From: Epiperipatus broadwayi
Taxonomy: Eukaryota > Onychophora > Udeonychophora > Euonychophora > Peripatidae
Direction: 5' to 3'
NCBI GenBank assembly: GCA_028023455.1
Contig: JAQFVV010000027.1
Coordinates: forward strand, 4,769,845 to 4,833,844
Length of the DNA: 64,000 nt
Position numbers and translations under genes: made by a program. The notes below the pieces were generated by a model. The model made no database searches, was not told where the DNA came from, and was given only the letters and a program-made list of their open reading frames with translations. Within the stretch, counting starts at the first letter, position 1. Each line of letters starts with the position of its first letter. Positions 12,561 to 24,039 of the stretch are shown here, in pieces.

Positions 12561-14394
12561 CAATTCTACTGTTCCTCCATTTATTTTTACCATCTATTTA
12601 CAAAATATAAATTAATTTTATTCAATAATAAGTAGTTAATCATCTGATAAACAGAGAAAAAAGTGATTATTAGTAAAGCAATATCAATCCATAACACTGC
12701 TAAAATGAACACTAGAATAGACATCTTCAATTTATTTACCATCTGGAGTCATTCATGAAAAAATTAATTCCATTCAGTTGGACATCAACAGTTTGACTTT
12801 TTTTGAATTATCAATCTGAGCCCTTTTTGTTGTCATTTATAAAATTGATATCAGATTCTAAAGAAATCTCATTCCTATCTTATTATGATGTTCAATCTAA
12901 AAAATATTATGTCGGTGTTGTATGACAAGAAAAATAACATGTAATATGGAAGGCATATTTACAATTTATTCATCTTTTACATGGGAATTAGATTTTATCA
13001 CTAAAATGATTTCTAAATGTATATCAGTGAGTGTCCATTACTCAACTACTCTGAACTAATCCCAGCCACTTATTACAATAAAGCCCTGAACATAGTGTGG
13101 TTATCATAGTGATAGAGTATCAGTCATGAGTGTTAAATATTCTTGATCAAAACTCAGTCTCTTATTTTAATACCAAATATTATATGATCTGAGAGACTAA
13201 TCATTTGACTGTTTATTTTTATTGTAATAAACAATCTCAATTTTTATAATTGAAATTAATTTGCACAGTATATTCCATTAAAAAAATGACTGGTAATTTA
13301 TTCTTTCTCTAAGCTACCTTCAGTGCCATCTATGAATTATTGCACGTATTACATAGAGACATGATCTGTCTTTTTATCACAAAAAACTTAAGATACTAAT
13401 ATATTTGGATCTTGAATTATAACAAATTGTGACAATGTGTTTCATATCTTAACTTATGATGGAACAATATGTTAATGTTAACCTTTTTGGAAGATATTGT
13501 TTTTTTTCTTTTCACATTCAACATTGAATTTAACATTAAACTAATATTACTCATTAGAAAATAATAAATTTGATCTTATTTGCTAGATATTCTTGTTTAC
13601 AACTGAAATAAATTTTAAATATTCACATTTTATTTCTGAAAATATTTTTTTAAAAAATGATATTGTAATCAAAACAAAAAGCTTTGTATGTCATAATTTT
13701 TAAGATTATTTTCATTTTCAAAATCAATGAAAACTTTATTATTTGACATTTGTTATTAACTTTATGACCAGTTGAACCGAATTATTTTGTCTTTTGGATA
13801 ATTTGCCCCCTAGTGAATTTTTTCATACGTATTATGTGTTAAAATGCATGTAAAATGGTATGTTTTAGTATAATAATTTTTTTCTGAAAATTCCATGTTA
13901 AAAGGTGGGAAATTCAAAATTCCCACTCTTACAATAGACATAAGCCCTGCCCTGACATGTTCAATCACTGTCTTTTGCCAAGGCTGTAAAACATTCAGCA
14001 TTTTATAACATTGCAGTTTCTGATGATGCACAAACATGTTTATTTGCAAATTTATTACGGTTTTAAATTTTTTTTAAAAATAATTTACACTATATTTATT
14101 AGATGACAAGAAATATAAATTATTAATAACTTATTTTGATTTGAAATACTTTATTTTCAAAAATATAATGTTATATTAGTAGCTAACATAAATATGGCCT
14201 CAAGCAAATTAAAAAATTCCAGCTTTGACAGTAAACAATTTATGTTATATTGCAGTAAGAAAATATTGTAATTTAGCAATAAATATTCAAAAAATTTAAA
14301 CGTTTAAAGCATAATTTGTTAGATATAAGAAAAATAAATAAATATTCATTCATATTTTGAAAAATAATGAGAAACAAGAAATATTTCATTGATG
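12561..14394. other. AT-rich spacer, no gene seen
   Basis: No open frame with protein-like composition. The 13810-14049 minus-strand open stretch has no recognisable domain or neighbours. A tRNA-like patch near 13095-13160 is too weak to call. Confidence 0.4.
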
Positions 14395-14990
14395 CTATAA
14401 ACTGAAAATAATCTTTCTAGAAATAATGACATGTAATGGGGTGTAACATCTTTGTTTTGATTGCAGTCTCATTTTTTTAATATTTACAGAAACAAATTGT
14501 TAACATTTAAAATTTATTTCAGTAGTAAATTAAGAATCTTAAACTTCTCTCTTAATATTATAATAAATAAATTTAAGTGGGTGTAGCACTTGAAAAAGAA
14601 GCTATGAGACAACCTGCCTTGAAAGTGCTAAGCATTTAATATTTGTGCATTTGTTATAGCTTCTCTTTCAAGCACTACACACACTTTTAATTTTATTCAA
14701 TAATAAACAAAAATATATATCAAAGGAAGTCAAATTTTTTATTTTCTGGTAAGTAATAATCATATTATCATATATTTATAAACTGAAAATAATCTTTCTA
14801 GACACGATGATGTGTAAAGTCTTTGTTTTGAATACATCCTCATTTTTTTAATATTTACAGAAACAAAATGTGAACATTTAAAATTTATTTCAGTAGTAGA
14901 CAAAAATATCTATCAAATGAAGCCAAATTTATTATTTTCTGAAAAGAAATAATCATTTTATCATATATTTTATGGTGATGTGTGAGATGA
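14395..14990 (+). repeat. Tandem duplication (two units), first unit interrupted
   Basis: The block that starts AAACTGAAAATAATCTTTCT at about 14400 recurs at about 14781. It runs through CTTTGTTTTGA, TTTAATATTTACAGAAACAAA and AAATTTATTTCAGTAGTA, then continues with AAATAT..ATCAA and CATATATTT. The first unit contains about 170 extra bases (about 14528-14700), which form the hairpin element described separately. The duplication therefore predates the hairpin insertion. Confidence 0.75.
14528..14702. mobile_element. Hairpin MITE inserted in one tandem unit
   Basis: The arms GTGGGTGTAGCACTTGAAA and TTTCAAGCACTACACACAC face each other at about 14577-14596 and 14667-14688. The element is absent from the second tandem unit, which gives an empty site: CAGTAGTA runs directly into the following block. 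The junctions suggest a short A/T target duplication (about TA or ATA). The family of the transposase that moved it is not determinable here. Confidence 0.65.
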
Positions 14991-15640
14991 AGAAAAACAT
15001 CAGAAATGCTAAAATGTAAGAGGGGTAATGCTGCAATTTGGAATGGTTAAAATGTAAATAAATAATTTTTTTTTTTAAATCTAAAGAATTATACTTTAAA
15101 AGTTTTAATTTTTTTAATATTTTTGGCAATATTACAATATTTTCACACTCATTATTAATAATTGCATAATGCTTTCAGGTTAAATTTGCATTGTCCAAAA
15201 ATATAATGTTCTGTTTTTAAAATAAAATATTTCCTTCAAAGTAAATTATTAATAATTATATTCTTGATTTCTAATAATTAAAATTATTGTACAAAAATAA
15301 TTTTAAGTTGTAATAAATTGACAAATAAACAAGTTTTTGGTTATTTGAGCTATTTTCTCTAAACAATGTTTTAAAAGTTAGTGACATCCAAAAATATCAG
15401 AATACAAAAGGTGACTCATCAAAGCAAAGCTAAAGCTTTGTTATCTTGCCAATTTTTTGATTTTCTGCCATCTATGGAATTTTTTTGAACTAAATAATAT
15501 ACATATTTAAAAATGAAGCTTGCAAAAATTATCAATAGGTGTGTAATAAGTCTAAAAACAAGATATCTTGATTGAGCTCCCTCAATGGTTACATTTTGTT
15601 TCAAGGTAGAAAAAACTGCTACTGAAACATTTGAAATGAT
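14991..15640. other. AT-rich spacer, no gene seen
   Basis: No coding signal. The minus-strand open stretch at 15419-15604 has low-complexity, hydrophobic composition and no family resemblance. Confidence 0.35.
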
Positions 15641-15689
15641 TCAAACTGGTGTCAATAAAGCCACATGAATTTTCTCAAGATAGCATGTT

Positions 15690-15860
15690 GGCAAGTGAGC
15701 ACTGTCATATTTCATATAAAAACTCATGTTCTAGTCATGTTAGCACCATAAATTTTTGTATATGTCACTATGTGACACATGTATTGGTTCAGAAATGGCA
15801 TTGCAGACAGCTTGAATGAGAACCTTTTTTTTTTACTAGGATACACTTTATACAGCTAAT
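15690..15860 (+). repeat. Dispersed repeat of about 165 bp (family P)
   Basis: The end ..ATTGGTTCAGAAATGGCATT.., GCAGACAGCTTGAATGAGAA matches 25075-25210 and 29555-29650, where the same place reads as ATTGGTCCATAGATGGTGCT and TTGATTCAAAGATGGGACT, each followed by a ..GCTTGGAGAGAGAACCAGT-type block. Three diverged copies on the same strand define the family. No coding capacity and no obvious pol III boxes. Confidence 0.65.
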
Positions 15861-16082
15861 AGTTTTAATCCCTAGCTATAAAATATATAAATAGACCAGG
15901 AATTCTCTTAAAAAAAATTACTAATGACCATACAATTTTTTTATTAAAACATTTACTTTGTTGGTAAAATTTACATGCACATAACAAAGATAACATCATT
16001 AGCTGTAGAAATCATGCACACAAAAAAGAATCATACCAACTATGTGCAAAAACAAGAGAGAATGACATACTAATAATAACAT

Positions 16083-16560
16083 TACATTAGAGTTGATGTT
16101 TGCAATGAGTATATAATCCATGTGATAAAATGTTGAACTATTTCCATCATCTATCATTAAATGTTGAATGTCTAGAAAAATTTAAACTTTATTTAAATTT
16201 TTCAAATACAAATAATTTGTAATAACACACAAATTGTCAACATAGATTAGTAATTAAACAATCTTTCGAATAATATTATTCTCCACTATTCTTCCTCTAT
16301 GATAATATTGTCACGGATAAGTTCACTGGTCAGGCTAGCAACACCTGAAGAAGAGTGGAAAAAAATACTACTCGAAACATTGTGTAATTACTAATCTGTA
16401 TCGTCTATTTCTGTGTTATTACTAACAAGTTGTTTGTATTTGGAAAGTTTAAATAAAGTTTAAAATTTTCTATACATTCAACATTCACTCATAAATGATG
16501 GAAATAGTCCAACATATTATCACATCGGATATACCTTCAGCAAATAGTGTATAATGCAAT
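16083..16560. repeat. Head-to-head pair of PLE-type terminal repeats (palindrome)
   Basis: The left arm (about 16083-16300) is answered by the right arm (about 16340-16560). Outer landmarks are GATAAAATGTTGAACTATTT against AAATAGTCCAACATATTATC. The right arm continues in the same order as the tail of the Penelope-like relic at 59760-59930 (minus strand): CTGAAGAAG stem, ..TTACTAAC.., TTTAAAT, ..ACATTCAA.. and GATG(A/G)AA. I infer two inverted terminal pieces of that PLE family. PLEs are known for tandem and inverted partial copies. Confidence 0.65.
16345..16378 (+). ncRNA. Hammerhead-ribozyme-like core, PLE family
   Basis: CTGAAGA, then a stem (AGAGT / ACTC), then GAAAC, then ACATTGTGTA, which allows a tiny helix III (ACA/TGT) ending in GTA. 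The order is that of a type-I hammerhead core: C3 U4 G5 A6 N7 G8 A9, stem II, G12 A13 A14. One extra A sits between A9 and the stem, and helix I pairing is poor, so activity is doubtful. The opposite arm (16263-16297, minus strand) has a different but still paired stem (GAATA / TATTC). Confidence 0.4.
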
Positions 16561-16604
16561 CCATGTTTCACAAATACATCCACGTAACATAGAATATGCT
16601 TATA

Positions 16605-17175
16605 AAGATTATTAATACAGATGGAAACATAATGGATGAAATTAATCATAGAATTAAGCTTGGTTGGAGTGCTTTTGGTAGAAATAACTTGATACTAAAA
16701 GGAAATATGCCTATGTGTTTGAAAAGGACGGTTTTTAATAAATATGTTTTACCAGTTCTTATTTATGGATCTTAGACTTGGACACTTAATAGAAGAGCAA
16801 TACAGAGACTTCAGACCATTCAAAGAAGTATGGAGAGGTGCATGTTAAGAGTAACAAGAAGATATCCCAAACACAATATATGGGTAAAAGAATAAACAAA
16901 TGTTACTGATCTCATTAAAAAAATTAAAAGACTGAAGTGGAGTTGGGCTGGTCATATTGTTAGAAGAGATGATAATAGATGGACAATTGAAATCTTAAAC
17001 TGAATTCCAAGAGATTGTAAAAGATCCAGAACAAGACCACATGTAAGATGGATGGATTAAGTAAGAAAGTGTGCAGGAATGATGTGGGGAAGGGAAGCTA
17101 AAGATCGGAGATGAATTGAACTTGGAGAGACCATCAACCTGCAGTCAATTGATAATAGTTTTATGATGATGATGA
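16605..17175 (+). pseudogene. LINE-A (RTE-like) 3' fragment
   Basis: A broken reverse-transcriptase C-terminal region. Joined across stops and frameshifts it reads: ..EINH.IKLG.., ..LKGNM..CLKR.VFN.., a GSETW-like block, ..LKWSWAGHI.R.DD.RW.., then ..IPRDCKR.R.RPHVRW.D... This layout is typical of RTE-clade endonuclease/reverse-transcriptase proteins of invertebrates. The tail is TTTATGATGATGATGATG. An ATG-repeat tail ends most LINE-A copies in this window, as expected for RTE microsatellite-like 3' ends. It is 5'-truncated just upstream of the YKYLG-equivalent region and lies immediately after the PLE palindrome. Not functional: many stops. Confidence 0.8.
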
Positions 17176-18818
17176 TGCTCATTCATTATACTAGTTCTTG
17201 ATAATATTAATATACTGTCTTTTCATTTCTTTTGAAGTGAACTAAAGATTTTGGCATCTCGTTTAACTTTGTCTTTTCATTGTATCCGGATTCTCAGCCA
17301 CATCTACTCAATGAAAGTAATATAATCTTTTTGACTGCCTATCTCTTCCATAATAATTATACATTAAGTTTATTATAAAATACTTTTATAAGATATCTTG
17401 CATTATTTTCACGAATTTATAATAATAGATCTTCAAGCATCGAATCCAGCAAATTAAAAAACATTATCTTATCATTCTACTATGTATTTTTGCAATTTTT
17501 TTTTGGGTATTTTTAAAAAGTATTTTATGTTACACCAATAAAGGGCTCCAACTCTCATATACATTATATTGAGTAAAATGACAGATTTAGTTCTCTTCTA
17601 TTTTATAAGAGTTCCTCAACCAATTAAAGGAATGCACACTGAAATATCAATACTAGACAAGCACTCTAAATTAAGGTTCAACTTTTACCTGTAGATGCAA
17701 TATTTAATTTAGGTTCACATAAAATGTTTTACATAGATAGACCAAATGAATTCAAAAAATTAATTCAATAATTAAAAAACATTAATTATTACATGAAGTG
17801 AGTGCTAAAGTTAAAGTCATTTACCTATTGTTGGTGCCACTTTAAAATAACTACTCTAAGGTCACAAAAATGTTTTTATATAAAGCAGATGCTTAGTTAT
17901 CAGAGCACTGCATTTCACATAGCCACTATTACAACATAGGTTGTTTCAGAACTATAATTCATTTTTTTAATAATAATAAAGTTGTGCTAACACACATATA
18001 ATGTAATACTGTATAAATTAACAAATAATTGTAGTCAACAAATTAAAATGACTAAGTGCTTTCGAGAAAGTATATTTCTCATAATCATAGCCTGTTATGA
18101 CTCACTCATTAAAATCATTATATATGTACAATATGCAAACTTTATGCAAATGGGTCAATTAGCCCATCTTTTGGATATAGCAAAACATGATTCTTTGCAA
18201 TTAATGGTGAAGGAATCTTCCGCTATGAAGTAAGCAATGAAAAATATACATCATAAAAAAACTTAATAATGATTAAACTATCACAAACATCATGTACGGT
18301 GATTTTTTTTTATGAATTTGACATTGTTAAATTTTTATAATTTTAAATTAAATTTTTTTTTTCATAAATATTAAGTAAGACAGATATTTGTAAGTCTGCA
18401 ACAATTAAAAATACTTCCCAGCAGTCATTAATATACTGTTAATTTAATTACATTAATTGTATTACTGTGATGAATCACATTTTAATTCATTGAATTACAG
18501 CAACAATACTTAAACTATTAGCCACTCATATTTTTTTAAAAAAATCCTAATGACTGATTGGATTAATTTTTCAATTTTTTATTTCATCAAATTTAGCTTT
18601 ATTTTTTAGCATATTTTCAGAATTATTTGTTAAAATGCATGTTTAGAAACAAAAATTATTCCTAAAAATATTATTTCAACTTTGCAAACATAAAAAAAAA
18701 TCTTAAACTAAAAATACATCGCTGATAAAAATATTATATTAATTTAATGAGACATGTTTTAATTTAGTCAAAATAAGAGTCATAGATCACATGACCCTAT
18801 TCTCTTAAGCTTGTAAGT
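17176..18818. other. AT-rich spacer with one weak tRNA-like patch
   Basis: No gene is supported. Around 17885-17950 the text GATGCTTAGTTATCAGAGCA followed by a degenerate GGTTGTTTC resembles the A and B boxes of a tRNA-derived SINE, but it is too decayed to call. Confidence 0.35.
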
Positions 18819-19372
18819 TATAAACAATGAGGATTGCCAATTCCTCAACAAGCTTTGTGATAAATGCTTAGCCAGAAAAAACATTTAAAATATCTCTGTC
18901 AGGAACCCCCCCCCAAACCAATGACCATGGTTTTATGCTTTGGCACTCCTCAGAGAGGTGTCAGGGTAGGTTCAGACATTATATCTACAAATACCAACAC
19001 AAAGCCAGCATTTAACTAAAAGTTATCTATTGAGTGGAAAATCTGAAATTTTCAGACACCTACATGTCTTCAAACCCAGATATCAGCCGCATATAGCTAT
19101 TTGAGTTGGATACCTGGGTTTGAAGACATGTAGGTGTCTGAAATTTTCAGATTTTCCACTCAATAGATTACTTTTAGTTACATGCTGGCTTTGGGTTGGT
19201 ATTTTTAGATCTAGTGTCTGAACCTACCCTGACACCTCTCTGAGGAGTGCCAACACAAAACCATGGTCAGGCGTTTGGGGAGGAGTTCCTGACAGAGATA
19301 TTTTAAATGCTTTCTCTGGCTAAGCATTTAACACAAAGCTTGTTGAGGAATTGGCAATCCTCATTGTTTATA
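18819..19372. repeat. Large near-perfect palindrome (about 265-bp arms)
   Basis: The left arm 18819-19084 reappears as its reverse complement at 19109-19372 around a spacer of about 24 bp. Both arms carry ACAATGAGGATTGCCAATTC at the outside and GACACCTACATGTCTTC at the inside. Differences are few, for example a longer C run near 18907 and small indels, so the pair is young or has been homogenised by gene conversion. No coding capacity. An older single arm lies at 10380-10612. Confidence 0.9.
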
Positions 19373-20829
19373 TTTTAATTTAGTCTGTAAAGCCTAAGCA
19401 AAAATTATTGTTCAGAATACTTAAAGATAATAAAATTCTATTTAAAAAATTTTAATTTTATGTATAAAAAAACTGACAAAAAAATCTGCTTCAGTCAACT
19501 AGTTATTTTTCAGTCGTTTACAAGTTTCAGCCATACATAATTGACTGTTCTTGTTCTTTTTCTAAAAGTAAATACTTTTGAATAAAATCTGAATCTAATC
19601 GCATTTTTCTTCTAAAATAATAAACATTGATCAAATATTTTGTGAAAAAATCATAAGTACATAAACAAACTACGGAACATTTACATTTTTATTTTCAAAA
19701 TTGAAACAAAAATATAAATATGCTTAAAAGCTCTCACAAATGCTTTTGTGTGAAAAGAAGAAAACACCAATATATGATGTGTGCAAAGCAATGATTGGTT
19801 TGTAATGTATTTATTTGTAAAATGCTGACACCTTGAGATTTTTTTAAAATTAATAAATCAATATTATTTAGTTCCAGGTTTGACATCAAATGATACAAAA
19901 CCATCAAACAAATGCTAAAAATAGCAGCAAGAAAGGGAAACAAAGCCAAAGGAACAGTAGCGCCACCAGTGGCATGCTATATTATGTTCAGTGCTTGAAA
20001 AGGATTAGAAATATATATATATTTGAGATTTATAAATAATATTTTGTTATACATATACAATATGTGATTGCGCTGAACTGTCTTAAGGTTCAATTTGATA
20101 ACTTGTAAATCTCTGGATATGTATATAGTATATATTAAAAACAGTAGTATTAGAGCTATATATTTTAAACGTCTTTTTATATTTATTTTGAACATGTTTT
20201 TAAACTTCAATTAAAACTATAAATTTCTGTTTGTTCTGTTGCAATGTACATAAAAAAAATTTAATAAAGACAAAGATTTAAAAATTATTAAATATCAAAT
20301 TTAAAAATAACTGCACTTAAATTAAATATAAATAATATTTTAAAAATTAAATTCTATACACTTAAAAAATTGTTATTTATTTCTTATTTACGTTTGTTTC
20401 ACTTAATCTTTTTTTAAAAATAAAAAAAAAAATACTATACAAAATTAAATTCAAGTTTTTTTTAACAAGATATAAACAAAAAGTTTATACTAAATTATTA
20501 ACTTAAGATTAATTTAATATTAAGAGGTTGTTTAATATAATGTCAGCTTTTTTCTTTGAATACTCACAGCGATTTCAAAATAGCTTACGGATGTCTTGAA
20601 ATTACGGTATATATAAATCACTCTATGCATGTATATCAGTCAATGGTATGCTTACATACAGTCAAAGTTAAAATATAGATGGCCTCATTCCACATTTACT
20701 AACAGTTAATTTACATATAGCTTGCTGGGGGGGGGGGTTAGTACTTGTGCATGTTTTCATTTAAAATAACAATAATAAATTTTGATTTATTTATTTTCTT
20801 TTTGGAAAGTGAATTGCTTTTATTATTTC
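19373..20829. other. AT-rich spacer
   Basis: Low-complexity A/T sequence with a run of ten G near 20728-20738. Minus-strand open stretches at 19734-19949 and 19977-20210 are Ile/Lys/Leu-rich by base composition and show no domain. Confidence 0.4.
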
Positions 20830-21295
20830 TATTCACCGTTTGGAATATGGGATGACGGTTAATGTTGAGAAGACAAAGTGTTTATAGATAGAGAGGAGCA
20901 AATTGAAATTCATAATAATATAGTTCATAGGTAAAGGGATTTAGGTAGTTAGATATTTGAGTAGTTGATTGAGGGAGGATGAAAGAAATGAAGTTAAAGA
21001 GGAAAGCATTGGCAAAGGAGGTATTTATTAAGAGAAAATAAATATTTTGAGAACGCTCAAAGAGAAAATTAAGATTAATTAAATGCTATGTATGGAATGT
21101 ACTATTATATGATTGTGAAACATGGACAGTTAGTAATAAAATTAGGAACAGATTGGAAACCTTTGATATATGGACATGGAAAAGAATGGAAAAAATCAAT
21201 TGGACGAATAAAATAATAAATGAAGTTTTAAACAGTTTAAATGAAGAAAGAGGATTGATTGAGGAAATTAGAAATATAAACTGTATTGGACATGT
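20830..21295 (+). pseudogene. LINE-B fragment, 5' half of a split copy
   Basis: Reading across frameshifts gives a reverse-transcriptase C-terminal region: NVEKTK.., ..LSS.L.ED.RNEVK.., ..FNKR-like.., YVWSV/YGCETW-like, then ..TVSNKIRNRLE.F..W.WKRME, ..INWTNKI.NEVLN.LNEER and GLIEEIRN... The same order is found at 49860-50360. The copy stops at TGGACATGT (21287-21295) and resumes at 23037, where the same nine bases are repeated. The 1.7 kb between is a LINE-A insertion. Dead: no intact frame. Confidence 0.75.
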
Positions 21296-23036
21296 CATCA
21301 TCAACCATTATCAATTCACTGCAGGATGAAGGTCTTTCAAAGTTCAATCCATCTTCTCCAATCTTTAGCTTCTCTTCTCCACATCATTCCTGCACATATC
21401 CTTATTTCATCCATCCATCTCACATGTAGTCTCTTTCTGGATCTTTTACAATCTCTTGGAATCTAGTTTAAGATTTCAATTGTCCATCTATTATCATCTC
21501 TTCTAGCAATATGTAAATCTCAACTCCTTTTCAGTCTTTTAATTTTTTCAATGAGGTCAGTAACATCTGTTTGTTCTCTTACCCATATATTGTGTTTTTG
21601 ATCTCTTCTTGTTACTTTTAATATGCATCTCTGCATACTTCTTTGAGTGGTCTGAAGTCTCTGTATTGCTCTTCTATTAAGTATCCATGTCTCAGATCCA
21701 TAACTAAAAACTGATAAAACACATTTATTAAAAACTTTCCTTTTCAAACACATATGCATATTTCCTTTTAGTATCAAGTTATTTCTAACAAAAGCACTCC
21801 AACCAAGTTTAATTCTATGATTAATTTCATTCATTATGTTTCCATCTGTATTAATAATCTAACCAAGATATTTGTAGCTGATAACTTCTTCTAACTCATC
21901 ATAATCAATCTTTATTTTCATATTTTGAGAAAATCCATTAAACATTACTTTAGTCTTTTTAACATTTATCTTTAGTCCTTCTTTCATACTTTCATCTCCT
22001 AACTCCTGCAACATTTCCTGCTGCTCTAAAGCATTGTTTGAAAAAACAACTACAACATGTGAAAAAACTAAATGATTTAAATAATCTCCATTTACTTTCA
22101 CTCCTTTAGCTTCTCATTTTGACCCACAAAATACTTCTTGCAGCACTACTGTAAAAAGTGTTGGAGATATGGCTTCACCTTGTCTTACACCCTTTTCAAT
22201 GTTGACTTTCCCAGTATCATTATGTTAATTGTTGTTGTTGCATTTTTACAAATATTCTTCAAAATATGACAATATCCTGGATCTATACCTTGATGATCCA
22301 ATGGTTTATCACTGAATAAATATTTATAGAATCAAATGCCTTTTCATAAACTATAAATCCAAAGCATAATGGCAACTCATATTTATTTCTCCTTTCTATA
22401 ACTTCTTTCAATACCTGTATATGATCTACTGTACTAAAACCACTTCTAAATCCAGCTTGTTCTCTTGGTTGGTAGAAATCCAATGTTCTCGGTAGACAAA
22501 TTGTAATTATCTTGGTAAAAAAATTGTATAAAACTAATAAAAGGCTAATAGACCTGTAATTTCTAATATCTTTTTTATCACTTTTTTAAATATTAATATT
22601 AATACTGCATTCTTCCAACCAACTAGTACATCTTATCATTTAGGCATTTGGTATATAACTTTGCTAAAAAAATTCTATTTCTTCACCTGCTTCTTTTAAT
22701 ATATCAATTATAATTCTATCATTACCTGGAGATTTTCCTTTCCTCATAAATTTAATTGCATGTATCACTTCTTCATTTAAAATGCTGGGCAATTCAGAAG
22801 ATATAATAGATATAGAAGTTACTTGTTCTTTATTACTATATAATTCTTGATAGATGTTTTTTACACATTTCACAATGTCATCTCTCTTTTTAGGAGTAAT
22901 TCCATCTTTTTTTCTTATTGCAGATATAAATTTTCTACCAATACCAAAATATTGTCTTACACTTACTCTCTTCTATAGCTTTCCTTGCTAGTTCACAGTT
23001 ATACTTTCTTACATCATTTTCAACTCTTTTCCACAC
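21296..23036 (-). mobile_element. LINE-A (RTE-like) insertion with 9-bp TSD
   Basis: A 5'-truncated RTE-like copy on the minus strand. Reading from 23036 down: a linker and RT entry region (22873-22664, with ..IHAIKFMRKGKSPGNDRI..), the motif 2-A region (22483-22283, with REQAGFRSG and YEKAFDS), then ..GLKINVKKTKVMFNG (about 22000) and the C-terminal thumb with GSETW (21834-21520). The residue before YEKAFDS is Val where RT motif A has the catalytic Asp, and the YADD-equivalent near 22060 reads F-S-H-V-V. With several stops, it is catalytically dead. The 3' tail is an ATG repeat at 21296-21303. TGGACATGT flanks both sides (21287-21295 and 23037-23045), which marks a target-primed insertion into LINE-B. 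Confidence 0.85.
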
Positions 23037-23290
23037 TGGACATGTATTAAGAAGAAAGTATAGTTTAATAAAAGATTTTTTGGAAGGAATGGTGAGTGAA
23101 AGCAAGAAGAAGGGATGGAAACGACTGCTACTGTTGGGTGATATAAGAAATGGGAAGAGTTATGGGGAAATGAAGAGCTGGACAATGAACAGAATGCATT
23201 GGAAAAATGAATGAACTGTTGATGTGACTATTCTCTGAAACTGTCCATGGGACAGAATAGTTTTGATGATGGGCCTTTCTACAACTCCAA
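23037..23290 (+). pseudogene. LINE-B fragment, 3' half of the split copy
   Basis: Continues the frame lost at 21295: after GH(V) comes LRRKYS.IK.FLEGMV, then ..KKKGWKR.., ..GDI.NGKSYGE.KS and ..W.NE. It matches 50130-50360 closely in order and spacing, down to the tail ..CAGAATA.TTTTGATGATG. It fixes the LINE-A insertion site to within nine bases. Confidence 0.75.
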
Positions 23291-23365
23291 CCAATATAGG
23301 TTTTACCTCTGATATGCATATATGGATTAACTATGGTGAAAGAAGATAGCTTATAATCTTGAAGT

Positions 23366-23553
23366 CATCATCATCATCATCATCAACCATTATCAATCCA
23401 CTGCAGGATGAAGGTCTCTCCAAGTTTAATCCATCTTCTCTGATCTTTAGCTTCTCTTTTCCACAACACCCCTGCACATTTTCTTATTTCATCCATCCAT
23501 CTCACATGTGGTCTCTTTCTGGGTCTTTTACAATCTCTTGGAATCCAGTTTAA
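23366..23553 (-). mobile_element. LINE-A 3'-end insertion with 11-bp TSD
   Basis: Only the last part of the LINE-A open frame is present: WIPRDCKRPRKRPHVRWMDE, then ..IRKCAGVLWKREAKDQRRW and LGETFILQWIDNG, uninterrupted over about 60 codons, then an ATG-repeat tail (23366-23383). AATCTTGAAGT occurs on both sides (23355-23365 and 23554-23564). The intact frame and perfect TSD make this one of the younger insertions in the window, although severely 5'-truncated. Confidence 0.9.
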
Positions 23554-23564
23554 AATCTTGAAGT

Positions 23565-24039
23565 ACATTATAATAAGTTAAACAAACAATAATTTATTGT
23601 GTATGTATTACTGACATTTATTTCTAGTATACTTGTGCATCTTGTATCAATCTTTCAAAAGTAGATTTTTACACCATCTAAACCACCTTTTACTTTTGTG
23701 TCAATTATCTTCTTTCTATCAGTAATTTTTTCCATCTTTTGCAGTCCTTTTCCAAATAATTTTTATAGTTTTTATATCATTAAGAGTGTGTTAATCCAAT
23801 ATTTTTTTCTTTTCTTTATTGTCTAGCTAATCAATGTTTTGTCTATCATCTTTTTCAATAATTTAATAACATTCCAATTTCATATTTTCAAAATCATTCA
23901 TTTCTCAGAGTGTTGCTTCTTTTTGTTTAATTACCCAAATTTGCAGTCTTTAAAATGATTGTATGATATACTTGTTATGGTGATATTATATTATTTTTAT
24001 CAAGGGTCTCTCTGTTATACCATATATACACATCAATGT
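23565..24039. other. Non-coding stretch, nothing identified
   Basis: AT-rich, with no coding signal or matched repeat. Confidence 0.35.

Noticed and set aside
13095-13160. tRNA-like patch (GGTTATCATAGTGATAGAGTA)
   Set aside because: The A box is only suggestive and there is no acceptable B box or TSD.
16338-16400. Strong claim that this motif is an active ribozyme
   Set aside because: The extra A before stem II and the poor helix I make activity uncertain. Kept only as hammerhead-like.
23359-23553. 64-codon plus-strand open frame with a Ser run
   Set aside because: Antisense of the LINE-A fragment. The Ser run is the reverse complement of its ATG-repeat tail.
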